Assembly: GCA_041557595.1 (NCBI GenBank)
Contig: JBFFGE010000234.1
Span: 1-6,245 of the forward strand
DNA length: 6,245 bases
Source: JAOTYV01 sp041557595
GTDB lineage: Bacteria > Pseudomonadota > Alphaproteobacteria > UBA8366
Reading direction: 5' to 3'
The position numbers were made by a program, and so were the translations under genes. Positions 1 to 5,510 of the stretch are shown piece by piece. The notes under the pieces are model-generated. The model did not search any database, was not told the origin of the DNA, and saw only the letters and a program-made list of their open reading frames with translations. Position 1 is the first letter of the stretch. Each line of letters opens with the position of its first letter.

Positions 1-375
1 AAGCTCAACATCCCGGTTATCGGCGTTCTGGACAGCAATTCCAGCCCGGAAGGCATTACCTATCCCGTGCCCGGAAACGACGACGCGATGCGTGCGATCA
101 ACCTCTATTGCGATCTGGTCGCGGGCGCGGTGCTGGATGGCTTGCAGAAGGAATTCATCGGCGCGGATGGCGAGCCGGCGCCGACCGGCAATGGCGCGGA
201 TGCGACGCCGATTGAAGCGGGCGTTGCCGAAGCCGCGGCCGCCGTCGAAGCGGCCGTGGCCGAGCCGGTAGCCGAGGCTGCCGCCGACACGCCGGCGCCG
301 GAAGCTCCGGCGGCCGAGGCAGTCGAAGCGGCGGCCGAGACGCCGTCGGACGCGGAAGCGCCAAAGGCGGAATAG
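1..375 (+). CDS. rpsB: 30S ribosomal protein S2, C-terminal part (5' end outside window)
   Basis: Protein S2 of the small ribosomal subunit, needed for late 30S assembly and for docking S1 in bacteria. The reading frame is open from base 1 and ends with TAG at 373-375, giving 124 visible residues. The first 52 match the end of the S2 core: the IPVIGVLDSNSSPEGITYPV strand and loop, then PGNDDAMRAI and the last helix ending near LDGLQKEF. The N-terminal part, probably 170-200 residues by comparison with other S2 proteins, lies upstream. From about visible residue 53 to the end there is a tail of roughly 70 residues made almost entirely of Ala, Glu, Pro, Val and Thr, absent from E. coli S2 (241 aa); such tails occur in some alphaproteobacteria. 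The tail is expected to be disordered or partly helical and acidic. tsf follows after 55 nt, the usual rpsB-tsf pairing. Identity is secure from the conserved core; the role of the tail is unknown. Confidence 0.97.
   Translation, partial: KLNIPVIGVLDSNSSPEGITYPVPGNDDAMRAINLYCDLVAGAVLDGLQKEFIGADGEPAPTGNGADATPIEAGVAEAAAAVEAAVAEPVAEAAADTPAPEAPAAEAVEAAAETPSDAEAPKAE
241..342 (+). repeat. In-phase direct repeat in the S2 tail
   Basis: The 11-mer GTCGAAGCGGC occurs at 244-254 and again at 322-332, exactly 78 nt (26 codons) apart and in the same frame. It encodes AVEAAVAE at 241-264 and AVEAAAET at 319-342. The stretch between is also built of Ala/Glu/Pro codons such as GCCGAG and GCGGCC. This looks like low-complexity coding DNA that may have grown by slippage or short duplications. 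It is not a mobile element. Confidence 0.55.
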
Positions 376-414
376 TCGTTCCGCATTGGTCGGTTGGGTA
401 GAATAATCGGGTAC

Positions 415-423
415 AGGAAAGGA
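415..423 (+). promoter_or_regulatory. Ribosome binding site of tsf
   Basis: AGGAAAGGA lies 7 nt before the ATG at 431, a good Shine-Dalgarno match at normal spacing. It supports 431 as the tsf start, which also gives the standard EF-Ts N-terminus. The rest of the 376-430 gap shows no terminator-like stem. Confidence 0.75.
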
Positions 424-430
424 TCGGCAC

Positions 431-1369
431 ATGGCGGGAATCACCGCGGCAATGGTCAAGGAGCTGCGTGACAAAACCGGCGCCGGCATGATGGACTGCA
501 AGAAGGCGCTGGCCGAAAATGACGGCAGCCTGGACGATGCGGTCGATTGGCTTCGGAAAAAGGGTTTGGCCGCGGCGGCGAAGAAAGCGGGGCGGGTGGC
601 CTCGGAAGGATTGATCGGCGTACTGGCCCATGGGACCGCGGGCGCCATGGTTGAGGTCAACTCCGAGACCGATTTCGTCGCCCGTGAGGATGGCTTTCAG
701 GATTTCGTCCGGCAGGTAACCGCTATCGCCCTCGAAAAGAAGGGCGACATGGCGGCCATTCTGGAAGCGCCGTTCCCCGGCACGGACCGTACGGTCGCCG
801 AAGAGCTGACCCAGAAGATCGCCACGATCGGCGAAAACATGAACATTCGCCGTGTCCAGTATGTTTCGACCGGCAAGGGCGCAGTAGCGTCCTACGTCCA
901 CAGCGCGGTCAAGCCGGGGCTTGGCAAGATTGGTGTGCTGGTGACGATGGAATCGGATGCGGACACCGGTGCGCTCGAGGGTGTCGGCAAGCAGCTGTCG
1001 ATGCACATCGCCGCAGCGCGGCCCGAGTGGCTGTCGACAGACGATGTATCCGCCGAATCGCTCGATCGGGAACGGAAGATCCTGTCGGAGCAGGCGGCGG
1101 CAAGCGGCAAGGCGCCGGAAATCGTCGAGAAAATGGTCGAAGGCCGGCTGCGGAAATTCTATCAGGACGTCGTGCTGCTCGAGCAGACCTTCGTGATCGA
1201 CAACGAGACCAAGATCGCGAAGGTGATCGAACAGGCCGGCAAGGATGCGGGGTCGCCGATCGCCGTCAAAGGTTTTGTCCGATACGAATTGGGCGAGGGC
1301 ATCGAAAAGGAAGAGTCGGACTTTGCCGCGGAAGTGGCATCGTTGACCGGCAGCGACGGAGACAATTAG
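431..1369 (+). CDS. tsf: Elongation factor Ts
   Basis: Guanine-nucleotide exchange factor that releases GDP from EF-Tu in the cytoplasm so that EF-Tu can bind GTP and aminoacyl-tRNA again. The 312-residue product is close to the usual bacterial length (283 aa in E. coli, about 300 in many alphaproteobacteria). Residues 1-55 form the UBA-like N-terminal domain, with the family signature KELRDKTGAGMMDCKKAL at 10-27. The TDFV motif, whose Asp-Phe pair pushes into EF-Tu near the Mg2+ site, is at 80-83 within EVNSETDFVAR. The second half has the expected Y-x-H (155-157), the KIGVLV strand and the helical segment around EKMVEGRLRKFYQDVVLLEQ (about 235-254). The ATG at 431 has a strong ribosome binding site. 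It stands between rpsB and pyrH and is probably cotranscribed with both. Nothing looks truncated or shifted. Confidence 0.98.
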   Translation: MAGITAAMVKELRDKTGAGMMDCKKALAENDGSLDDAVDWLRKKGLAAAAKKAGRVASEGLIGVLAHGTAGAMVEVNSETDFVAREDGFQDFVRQVTAIALEKKGDMAAILEAPFPGTDRTVAEELTQKIATIGENMNIRRVQYVSTGKGAVASYVHSAVKPGLGKIGVLVTMESDADTGALEGVGKQLSMHIAAARPEWLSTDDVSAESLDRERKILSEQAAASGKAPEIVEKMVEGRLRKFYQDVVLLEQTFVIDNETKIAKVIEQAGKDAGSPIAVKGFVRYELGEGIEKEESDFAAEVASLTGSDGDN

Positions 1370-1394
1370 ACCGCGCCGAATTCAATTTCTTAGC

Positions 1395-1406
1395 AGAAGG
1401 ATGAGG
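1395..1406 (+). promoter_or_regulatory. Ribosome binding site of pyrH
   Basis: AGAAGGATGAGG contains two overlapping purine-rich Shine-Dalgarno candidates, AGAAGG (1395-1400) and GAGG (1403-1406). GAGG is only 3 nt from the ATG at 1410, while AGAAGG is 9 nt away and better placed. The site supports 1410 rather than an internal start for pyrH. Confidence 0.65.
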
Positions 1407-1409
1407 TAA

Positions 1410-2168
1410 ATGGCGTCAGGCTCGCAGAGCGCCAAAGGCGACAAATCCGCGCCAACCGGCTACCGCCGCGTCCTTCTGAAGCTTTCCGGCGAAGCCCTGA
1501 TGGGTGAGCGGGACTACGGTCTCGACCCGGCGACGGTGGAGCGGATTGCCGGCGAGGTGACGGCAGTCGCAGCGCTCGGCGTCGAGGTGTGCCTGGTGAT
1601 CGGGGGCGGCAATATCTTTCGCGGCATCTCGGGCGCGGCCAACGGCATGGAGCGGGCCACCGCCGACTATATGGGCATGCTGGCGACCGTCATGAATGCC
1701 CTGGCAATGCAAAGCGCGCTCGAAACCAACGGCGCGCAAACGCGGGTCCTGTCGGCAATTCCCATGCAGACCGTGTGCGAACCCTATATCCGGCGGCGCG
1801 CCGTGCGCCACATGGAACGGGGACGCATCGTTATTTTCGCCGCGGGCACGGGCAATCCGTTCTTTACCACGGATACGGCGGCGGCGTTGCGCGCCTCCGA
1901 GATGGGGTGCGACGCCCTGTTGAAAGCGACCAAGGTCGACGGCGTTTACAGCGCCGACCCGTTCCTGGATGAAAAGGCGGAGCGTTACGATAAATTGACG
2001 TATCTCGAGGTCTTATCACGCGACCTTAAGGTTATGGATGCGTCCGCTATTTCACTGGCCCGGGAAAACGATATTCCGATCATCGTTTTCTCGATTCGCG
2101 ATTCAGGCGCCTTCGCAAATGTGGTAAAAGGCAAGGGAACGTTCACGATCATTGCCGAGGGAGGGTAA
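1410..2168 (+). CDS. pyrH: Uridylate kinase (UMP kinase)
   Basis: Phosphorylates UMP to UDP with ATP, the step that feeds UTP, CTP and UDP-sugar synthesis. The bacterial enzyme is a hexamer of the amino-acid-kinase fold, unrelated to eukaryotic UMP/CMP kinases. The protein has 252 residues against 241 in E. coli; the difference is partly a polar N-terminal extension (residues 1-17) ahead of the first strand YRRVLLKLSGEAL (18-30). Further motifs are the glycine loop VIGGGNIFRG (63-72), the ERATADYMGMLATVMNALAM helix, the UMP-site segment FFTTDTAAALRA (151-162) and the ATP-site segment KATKVDGVYSADP (172-184), followed by LKVMDASAISLARENDIPI. The start at 1410 is favoured by its ribosome binding site. 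The last codons (Glu-Gly-Gly) double as the Shine-Dalgarno sequence of frr, which starts 3 nt after the stop. pyrH-frr adjacency is near universal in bacteria. Confidence 0.98.
   Translation: MASGSQSAKGDKSAPTGYRRVLLKLSGEALMGERDYGLDPATVERIAGEVTAVAALGVEVCLVIGGGNIFRGISGAANGMERATADYMGMLATVMNALAMQSALETNGAQTRVLSAIPMQTVCEPYIRRRAVRHMERGRIVIFAAGTGNPFFTTDTAAALRASEMGCDALLKATKVDGVYSADPFLDEKAERYDKLTYLEVLSRDLKVMDASAISLARENDIPIIVFSIRDSGAFANVVKGKGTFTIIAEGG
2157..2165 (+). promoter_or_regulatory. Ribosome binding site of frr, inside pyrH
   Basis: GAGGGAGGG forms the last three sense codons of pyrH and ends 6 nt before the frr ATG at 2172. Ribosomes finishing pyrH must cross the site, which favours translational coupling of the two genes. 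Confidence 0.75.
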
Positions 2169-2171
2169 GTC

Positions 2172-2729
2172 ATGGCTGGAGCCGATATGTCCGACCTGCA
2201 GCGCCGTATGGACGGCGCATTGGAAGCGTTGCGGCGCGAATTCGGTGGATTGCGGACGGGCCGCGCGTCGGCGTCCTTGCTCGAACCGATCGTCGTAGAC
2301 GCGTATGGCAGCAAAATGCCGATGAATCAGGTCGGTAATATCAACGCGCCGGAGCCGCGCCTGCTCACCGTACAGGTCTGGGATCAATCGCTCGTAAAGG
2401 CGGCGGAAAAAGCCATTCGCGAGTCCGATCTGGGACTCAACCCGCAGACCGAGGGAAGCGTGATCCGGGTGCCGATACCGGATCTCAGCGAGGAACGCCG
2501 CGTCGAGTTGAAGAAAGTTGCGAGCAAATATGCCGAGCAGGCGCGGATTGCGGTTCGCAATGTCCGGCGCGACGGGATGGAGACGCTCAAGAAAATGGAA
2601 AAGGACAACGAGATTTCCAAGGATGAGCACCGCGATCGGTCGGTGGAAATTCAACAAGCGACGGATAAGCACATCAAGGAAATCGACGAAAGCCTGGAAG
2701 CGAAAGAAAAGGAAATCATGCAAGTCTAG
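2172..2729 (+). CDS. frr: Ribosome recycling factor
   Basis: Acts with EF-G after termination to split the 70S ribosome from the mRNA. The product is 185 residues, the same length as E. coli RRF. Domain I, a three-helix bundle, is seen as helix 1 (about 5-28, ending LRTGRASASLLEP) and the long helices from about 105 to 183. Domain II is the beta-rich insert of about 31-104 with YGSKMPMNQVGNI, the LLTVQVWD strand and IRVPIPDLSEERR. Arg132, in VRNVRRD (128-134), lines up with the functionally important Arg132 of E. coli. The C-terminal helix is Lys/Glu-rich and ends EKEIMQV. The gene starts 3 nt after pyrH and ends 3 nt before uppS. Identity is certain; no unusual feature is visible. Confidence 0.98.
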   Translation: MAGADMSDLQRRMDGALEALRREFGGLRTGRASASLLEPIVVDAYGSKMPMNQVGNINAPEPRLLTVQVWDQSLVKAAEKAIRESDLGLNPQTEGSVIRVPIPDLSEERRVELKKVASKYAEQARIAVRNVRRDGMETLKKMEKDNEISKDEHRDRSVEIQQATDKHIKEIDESLEAKEKEIMQV

Positions 2730-2732
2730 GCT

Positions 2733-3473
2733 ATGGAACCTTTACCGTCCCCTTCCGAAACGCCGCCGCCGCCCAAGCATGTCGCCATCATCATGGATGG
2801 CAACGGTCGATGGGCCAAGCAGCGAAACCTTCCCCGCACGGCCGGCCATAAACAAGGGGCGGAAGCGGTGCGGCGCAGTGTGCGCGCCGCCGCGGAACAG
2901 GGGATATCCTATTTGACCCTGTTTGGGTTTTCGTCGGAAAACTGGAGCCGACCGGAGAGCGAAATTCACGATCTGATGGGGTTGCTGCGGCTTTATTTAC
3001 GGTCGGAGACCGCCGAACTGCACAAGAACAACGTTCGCATTCGCATCATCGGGGATCGCCGACGTTTGGCGGACGACATCGTCCAACTCATCGAGCAGGC
3101 GGAATCAACCACGGCGGAAAACACCGGGCTGACGGCCATCTTGGCGCTGAGCTACGGCGGCCGGCAGGACATCACCGAGGCGATGCGCAAGCTCGGCCAC
3201 GAAATTGCGGAAGGGCGGCTCGACCCGGACGCGATCGACGAGACCACCCTGCAAGGCGCGCTTGCGACAGCGGATATACCCGACCCGGATTTGCTCATCC
3301 GCACCAGCGGCGAGCAGAGGATCAGCAATTTCTTGATCTGGCAGCTCGCCTATACCGAGTTCGTATTTCAGGATGTCCTTTGGCCCGATTTCGACGGGAC
3401 CTGTCTCGCTGACGCATTGGAGGAGTTTCACCGCCGCGACCGCAGATATGGCGCAACCGTTGGCTCCCGCTAA
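2733..3473 (+). CDS. uppS: Isoprenyl transferase, undecaprenyl diphosphate synthase (cis-prenyl type)
   Basis: Condenses isopentenyl diphosphate units in cis onto farnesyl diphosphate to give the C55 carrier lipid used for peptidoglycan and other surface polymers. The product has 246 residues, normal for the family. The signature HVAIIMDGNGRWA (16-28) carries the catalytic Mg2+-binding Asp22. FGFSSENWSRP follows, and the second signature RTSGEQRISNFLIWQLAYTE starts at Arg190, with Arg196, Ser198 and Glu209 matching the diphosphate- and metal-binding Arg194, Arg200, Ser202 and Glu213 of E. coli. The first 14 residues are Pro/Ser-rich and variable. The ATG at 2733 has only a poor Shine-Dalgarno (TAGG at 2727-2730, too close), so translation probably relies on coupling to frr, whose stop is 3 nt upstream. 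The 3' end overlaps cdsA by 26 nt. Product chain length is inferred from the family; the sequence alone does not fix it. Confidence 0.96.
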   Translation: MEPLPSPSETPPPPKHVAIIMDGNGRWAKQRNLPRTAGHKQGAEAVRRSVRAAAEQGISYLTLFGFSSENWSRPESEIHDLMGLLRLYLRSETAELHKNNVRIRIIGDRRRLADDIVQLIEQAESTTAENTGLTAILALSYGGRQDITEAMRKLGHEIAEGRLDPDAIDETTLQGALATADIPDPDLLIRTSGEQRISNFLIWQLAYTEFVFQDVLWPDFDGTCLADALEEFHRRDRRYGATVGSR

Positions 3474-4275
3474 AATCGGCAATCTTGGCCTGAGGGTCAT
3501 CTCGGCGGTCGTCATGCTGCCGCTTGCGATAGCGGCGGTGTGGGTCGGTGGCATTGTGTTTTCTGTATTGCTCAGCGCGGCCGCGGCGATAATGTGCTGG
3601 GAACTGGCGACGCTGTGCGGCGAGAAGTGGTCGCCGGTGACGATCACCTCCATGGCCATCGCCGCCGCAGCGCCAATGCTCGTGGCGGTCGGTCGCCTCG
3701 ATGCGGCGGTGATTGTAGTCGTTGCCGGTACGCTCGCGGTCCTGATTATTTGCCTCATGCGGCGCTCGGCCAGCACGATCATTCTCGTGGCCGGTGTCCC
3801 GTATATCGTTTTGGGCATTGCCGCCGCCGTTTGGTTGCGCGGTATGCCCGATGCCGCGCTGTTGACCGTCTTGTGGCTCATCGGCGTGGTCGTTGCGACC
3901 GATGTGGGCGCGTATTTCACCGGACGCACGATCGGCGGCCCGAAGCTCGCCCCTGTTATCAGCCCCAACAAGACGTGGAGCGGCCTTGCCGGCGGGGCGA
4001 TGCTGGCGGGATGCGTGGGATTGTTCGTCGGAGTCGGCAGTTCGGCGGCGTCGCCCGGGCCGATCACGGCGGCGAGCATCGTTCTGGCGGTGGTCGCGCA
4101 AATGGGCGATTTGCTGGAATCCGCGGTTAAGCGCCATTTTGGTGCGAAAGACGCCAGCAATCTCATTCCCGGCCATGGCGGCTTTTTGGATCGTTTCGAC
4201 GGATACTTGACGGTAATGCCGGCGGCGGCGCTAATGTCGGTTGCCGGAGGGGGGAGTCCAATACTATGGCAGTGA
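3448..4275 (+). CDS. cdsA: Phosphatidate cytidylyltransferase (CDP-diglyceride synthase)
   Basis: Integral inner-membrane enzyme that makes CDP-diacylglycerol from phosphatidic acid and CTP, the branch point for phosphatidylethanolamine, phosphatidylglycerol and cardiolipin. From the chosen ATG it has 275 residues. Most of residues 15-150 is a series of hydrophobic helices (for example VVMLPLAIAAVWVGG, AAVIVVVAGTLAVLIICLM). The conserved DVGAYFTGRTIGGPKLAP begins at Asp152 and SPNKTWSG lies at 172-179. The full CDS family signature spans 225-251: S-A-V-K-R, K-D at 234-235, H-G-G at 243-245 and D-R-F-D at 248-251. The start is uncertain. ATG 3448 gives a normal N-terminus but has no well-spaced Shine-Dalgarno; GGAGGAG at 3419-3425 is 22 nt away. 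An upstream ATG at 3373 would add 25 atypical residues lying wholly within uppS. I prefer 3448. The 3' end overlaps dxr by 10 nt. Confidence 0.95.
   Translation: MAQPLAPAKIGNLGLRVISAVVMLPLAIAAVWVGGIVFSVLLSAAAAIMCWELATLCGEKWSPVTITSMAIAAAAPMLVAVGRLDAAVIVVVAGTLAVLIICLMRRSASTIILVAGVPYIVLGIAAAVWLRGMPDAALLTVLWLIGVVVATDVGAYFTGRTIGGPKLAPVISPNKTWSGLAGGAMLAGCVGLFVGVGSSAASPGPITAASIVLAVVAQMGDLLESAVKRHFGAKDASNLIPGHGGFLDRFDGYLTVMPAAALMSVAGGGSPILWQ
4246..4256 (+). promoter_or_regulatory. Ribosome binding site of dxr, inside cdsA
   Basis: GGAGGGGGGAG ends 9 nt before the dxr ATG at 4266. It is the most purine-rich Shine-Dalgarno in the window and is read in the cdsA frame as a Gly-rich stretch near the CdsA C-terminus. 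It supports 4266 as the dxr start despite the 16-residue extension this gives. Confidence 0.75.
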
Positions 4276-5465
4276 CCAGCGGACAGCCCGCGAGTTATGC
4301 AGCATCGGAACCGCGCAGCGTAACGATCCTCGGGTCGACAGGCTCGGTCGGCTGCCAGACCATCGATCTGATCGAACGTCAGCCCGACCATTATTCGGTC
4401 GAGGCGTTGACCGCCAATCGGAACGTCGAATTGTTGGCGCGCCAGGCCAAGCTGTTGAAGCCCAAATTCGTGGCGCTGGCCGATCCCGATGGGTACGGCG
4501 CACTGAAAGACGCGCTATCCGGAACGAATGTCGAAGTCGCAGTAGGGCGGGAGGCGGTCATCGCCGCGGCGGAACGGCCCGCGCAATGGGTCATGGCGGC
4601 GATCGTCGGCGCGGCCGGGCTGGAGCCGACACTCGCGGCGGTACGGCGGGGCGCCATTGTCGCATTTGCCAACAAGGAATGCCTCGTCTGCGCCGGCGAT
4701 CTGATGATGGCGGAAATCGATGCCCGGGGAGCGACGCTTCTGCCGGTGGATTCGGAACACAATGCAATCTTCCAGGTCTTTGAATTCGATCGCCGGGATG
4801 CGGTCGAGAAGCTGGTGCTGACGGCATCGGGCGGGCCATTCCGCGACTGGTCGCAGAACCGCATGGGGACCGCATCGCCCGCCGAGGCCGTGGCCCATCC
4901 GAATTGGGATATGGGCGCCAAGATTTCGGTCGATTCCGCGACCATGATGAACAAGGGCCTCGAAGTTATCGAGGCGCATCATTTGTTCGGGATCCCGGAG
5001 GACAGGATCGACGTCCTGGTTCATCCGGAATCGGTGATCCACAGCATGGTGTCCTATGTGGACGGATCGGTCCTGGCGCAGCTCGGATCGCCGGACATGC
5101 GAACCCCGATCGCCTACACGCTGGCCTGGCCGGATCGCATGATCGCGCCGGCGGAGCGACTCGATCTCGCATCGCTGACGAAACTGACTTTCGAGCCTCC
5201 CGATCCGGAGCGATTTCCGGCGTTACGGTTGACGCGGGAAGTCCTGCAATCCGGTGGGCGAGCGCCGACCATCCTGAATGCCGCGAATGAGATTGCGGTC
5301 GAGAGTTTCCTGGGCGGTAGGATCGGATTCCTGGAAATCGCGGCGACGGTCGAAGAGACGTTAAACGTCGTTCCAAACGGTTCGTTAACGTCTTTGGAAG
5401 ATGTTTATTCCACGGATATCGCAGCCCGAACGGCGGCGCGAGAGGTGGTCGACAGGATTTCCTAG
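4266..5465 (+). CDS. dxr: 1-deoxy-D-xylulose 5-phosphate reductoisomerase
   Basis: Rearranges and reduces DXP to 2-C-methyl-D-erythritol 4-phosphate with NADPH, the committed step of the non-mevalonate (MEP) isoprenoid pathway and the target of fosmidomycin. The product has 399 residues, the E. coli length range. The NADPH-binding fold opens with VTILGSTGSVG (19-29). Active-site motifs are ANKE (135-138, Lys137), PVDSEHNAIFQ with the metal ligands Asp162 and Glu164, ASGGPF (187-192), His211, and SATMMNKGLE with Asn229, Lys230 and the metal ligand Glu233. HPESVIHSMV and the C-terminal helical domain follow. No catalytic residue is missing. Residues 1-16 are a polar extension before the usual start of the fold; the strong Shine-Dalgarno at 4246-4256 supports translation from this ATG. 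Genes for an early (dxr) and a late (uppS) step towards undecaprenyl lipid thus sit in one operon. The last 30 codons are unusually AT-rich. Confidence 0.98.
   Translation: MAVTSGQPASYAASEPRSVTILGSTGSVGCQTIDLIERQPDHYSVEALTANRNVELLARQAKLLKPKFVALADPDGYGALKDALSGTNVEVAVGREAVIAAAERPAQWVMAAIVGAAGLEPTLAAVRRGAIVAFANKECLVCAGDLMMAEIDARGATLLPVDSEHNAIFQVFEFDRRDAVEKLVLTASGGPFRDWSQNRMGTASPAEAVAHPNWDMGAKISVDSATMMNKGLEVIEAHHLFGIPEDRIDVLVHPESVIHSMVSYVDGSVLAQLGSPDMRTPIAYTLAWPDRMIAPAERLDLASLTKLTFEPPDPERFPALRLTREVLQSGGRAPTILNAANEIAVESFLGGRIGFLEIAATVEETLNVVPNGSLTSLEDVYSTDIAARTAAREVVDRIS
5357..5399 (+). repeat. Inverted repeats in the 3' end of dxr
   Basis: Two symmetric elements lie next to each other inside the coding sequence. 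GACGTTAAACGTC (5357-5369) is a perfect palindrome of two 6-nt arms around one A. TTCCAAA (5371-5377) pairs with TTTGGAA (5393-5399), a 7-bp stem with a 15-nt loop. The surrounding 60 nt (5361-5420) are about 40% GC, well below the rest of the window. They could be an operator or an mRNA structure, or chance; no function can be assigned from sequence alone. Confidence 0.4.
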
Positions 5466-5498
5466 GTGGCCGCCGAATTGCTTGAATAGCGGCGGACC
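5465..5498 (+). other. Candidate RNA hairpin between dxr and rseP
   Basis: CCGCCG (5470-5475) is the exact inverse complement of CGGCGG (5490-5495), giving a 6-bp GC-rich stem with a 14-nt loop. Across a 2-nt bulge it can be extended by GGT (5465-5467) pairing with ACC (5496-5498). No run of T follows (TTCGGGG), so it is not a standard intrinsic terminator. It might slow transcription, mark an mRNA processing site or shape initiation at rseP, whose weak ribosome binding site begins 4 nt later. Confidence 0.4.
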
Positions 5499-5501
5499 TT
5501 C

Positions 5502-5506
5502 GGGGA
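5502..5506 (+). promoter_or_regulatory. Weak ribosome binding site of rseP
   Basis: GGGGA ends 4 nt before the ATG at 5511. It is short and close compared with the sites of tsf, frr and dxr. A TTG at 5508 is directly adjacent and in frame but less likely. ATG 5511 gives the standard N-terminus of the family. Confidence 0.45.
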
Positions 5507-5510
5507 TTTG

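Noticed and set aside
386..404. Possible promoter between rpsB and tsf (TTGGTC and TAGAAT)
   Set aside because: The two hexamers are only 7 nt apart, and no reasonable -35 box lies 16-18 nt before TAGAAT.
155..1006. 283-codon open frame on the minus strand opposite rpsB/tsf
   Set aside because: It covers the rpsB tail and most of tsf in antisense; its end is Arg/Pro-rich low complexity from the repeat-rich S2 tail. No family resemblance seen.
1343..1371. TTGACC near the tsf stop as a pyrH promoter
   Set aside because: No acceptable -10 hexamer lies at 16-18 nt spacing.
1387..1398. Small hairpin TTCT/AGAA before pyrH
   Set aside because: Only four A/T-rich base pairs; too weak to claim, though it touches the ribosome binding site.
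2023..2032. Perfect 10-nt palindrome ACCTTAAGGT in pyrH
   Set aside because: It encodes the conserved Leu-Lys-Val-Met-Asp segment of UMP kinase, so the symmetry is probably a by-product of coding.
3373..3447. Extended N-terminus of cdsA from ATG 3373
   Set aside because: The 25 extra residues are encoded wholly inside conserved uppS sequence in another frame and do not look like a CdsA N-terminus; no better ribosome binding site is present.
3105..4391. 428-codon open frame on the minus strand opposite uppS/cdsA
   Set aside because: It is antisense to two clearly recognised genes, has a compositionally biased Ala/Thr/Pro-rich translation with no recognisable motif, and is explained by codon bias in high-GC DNA.
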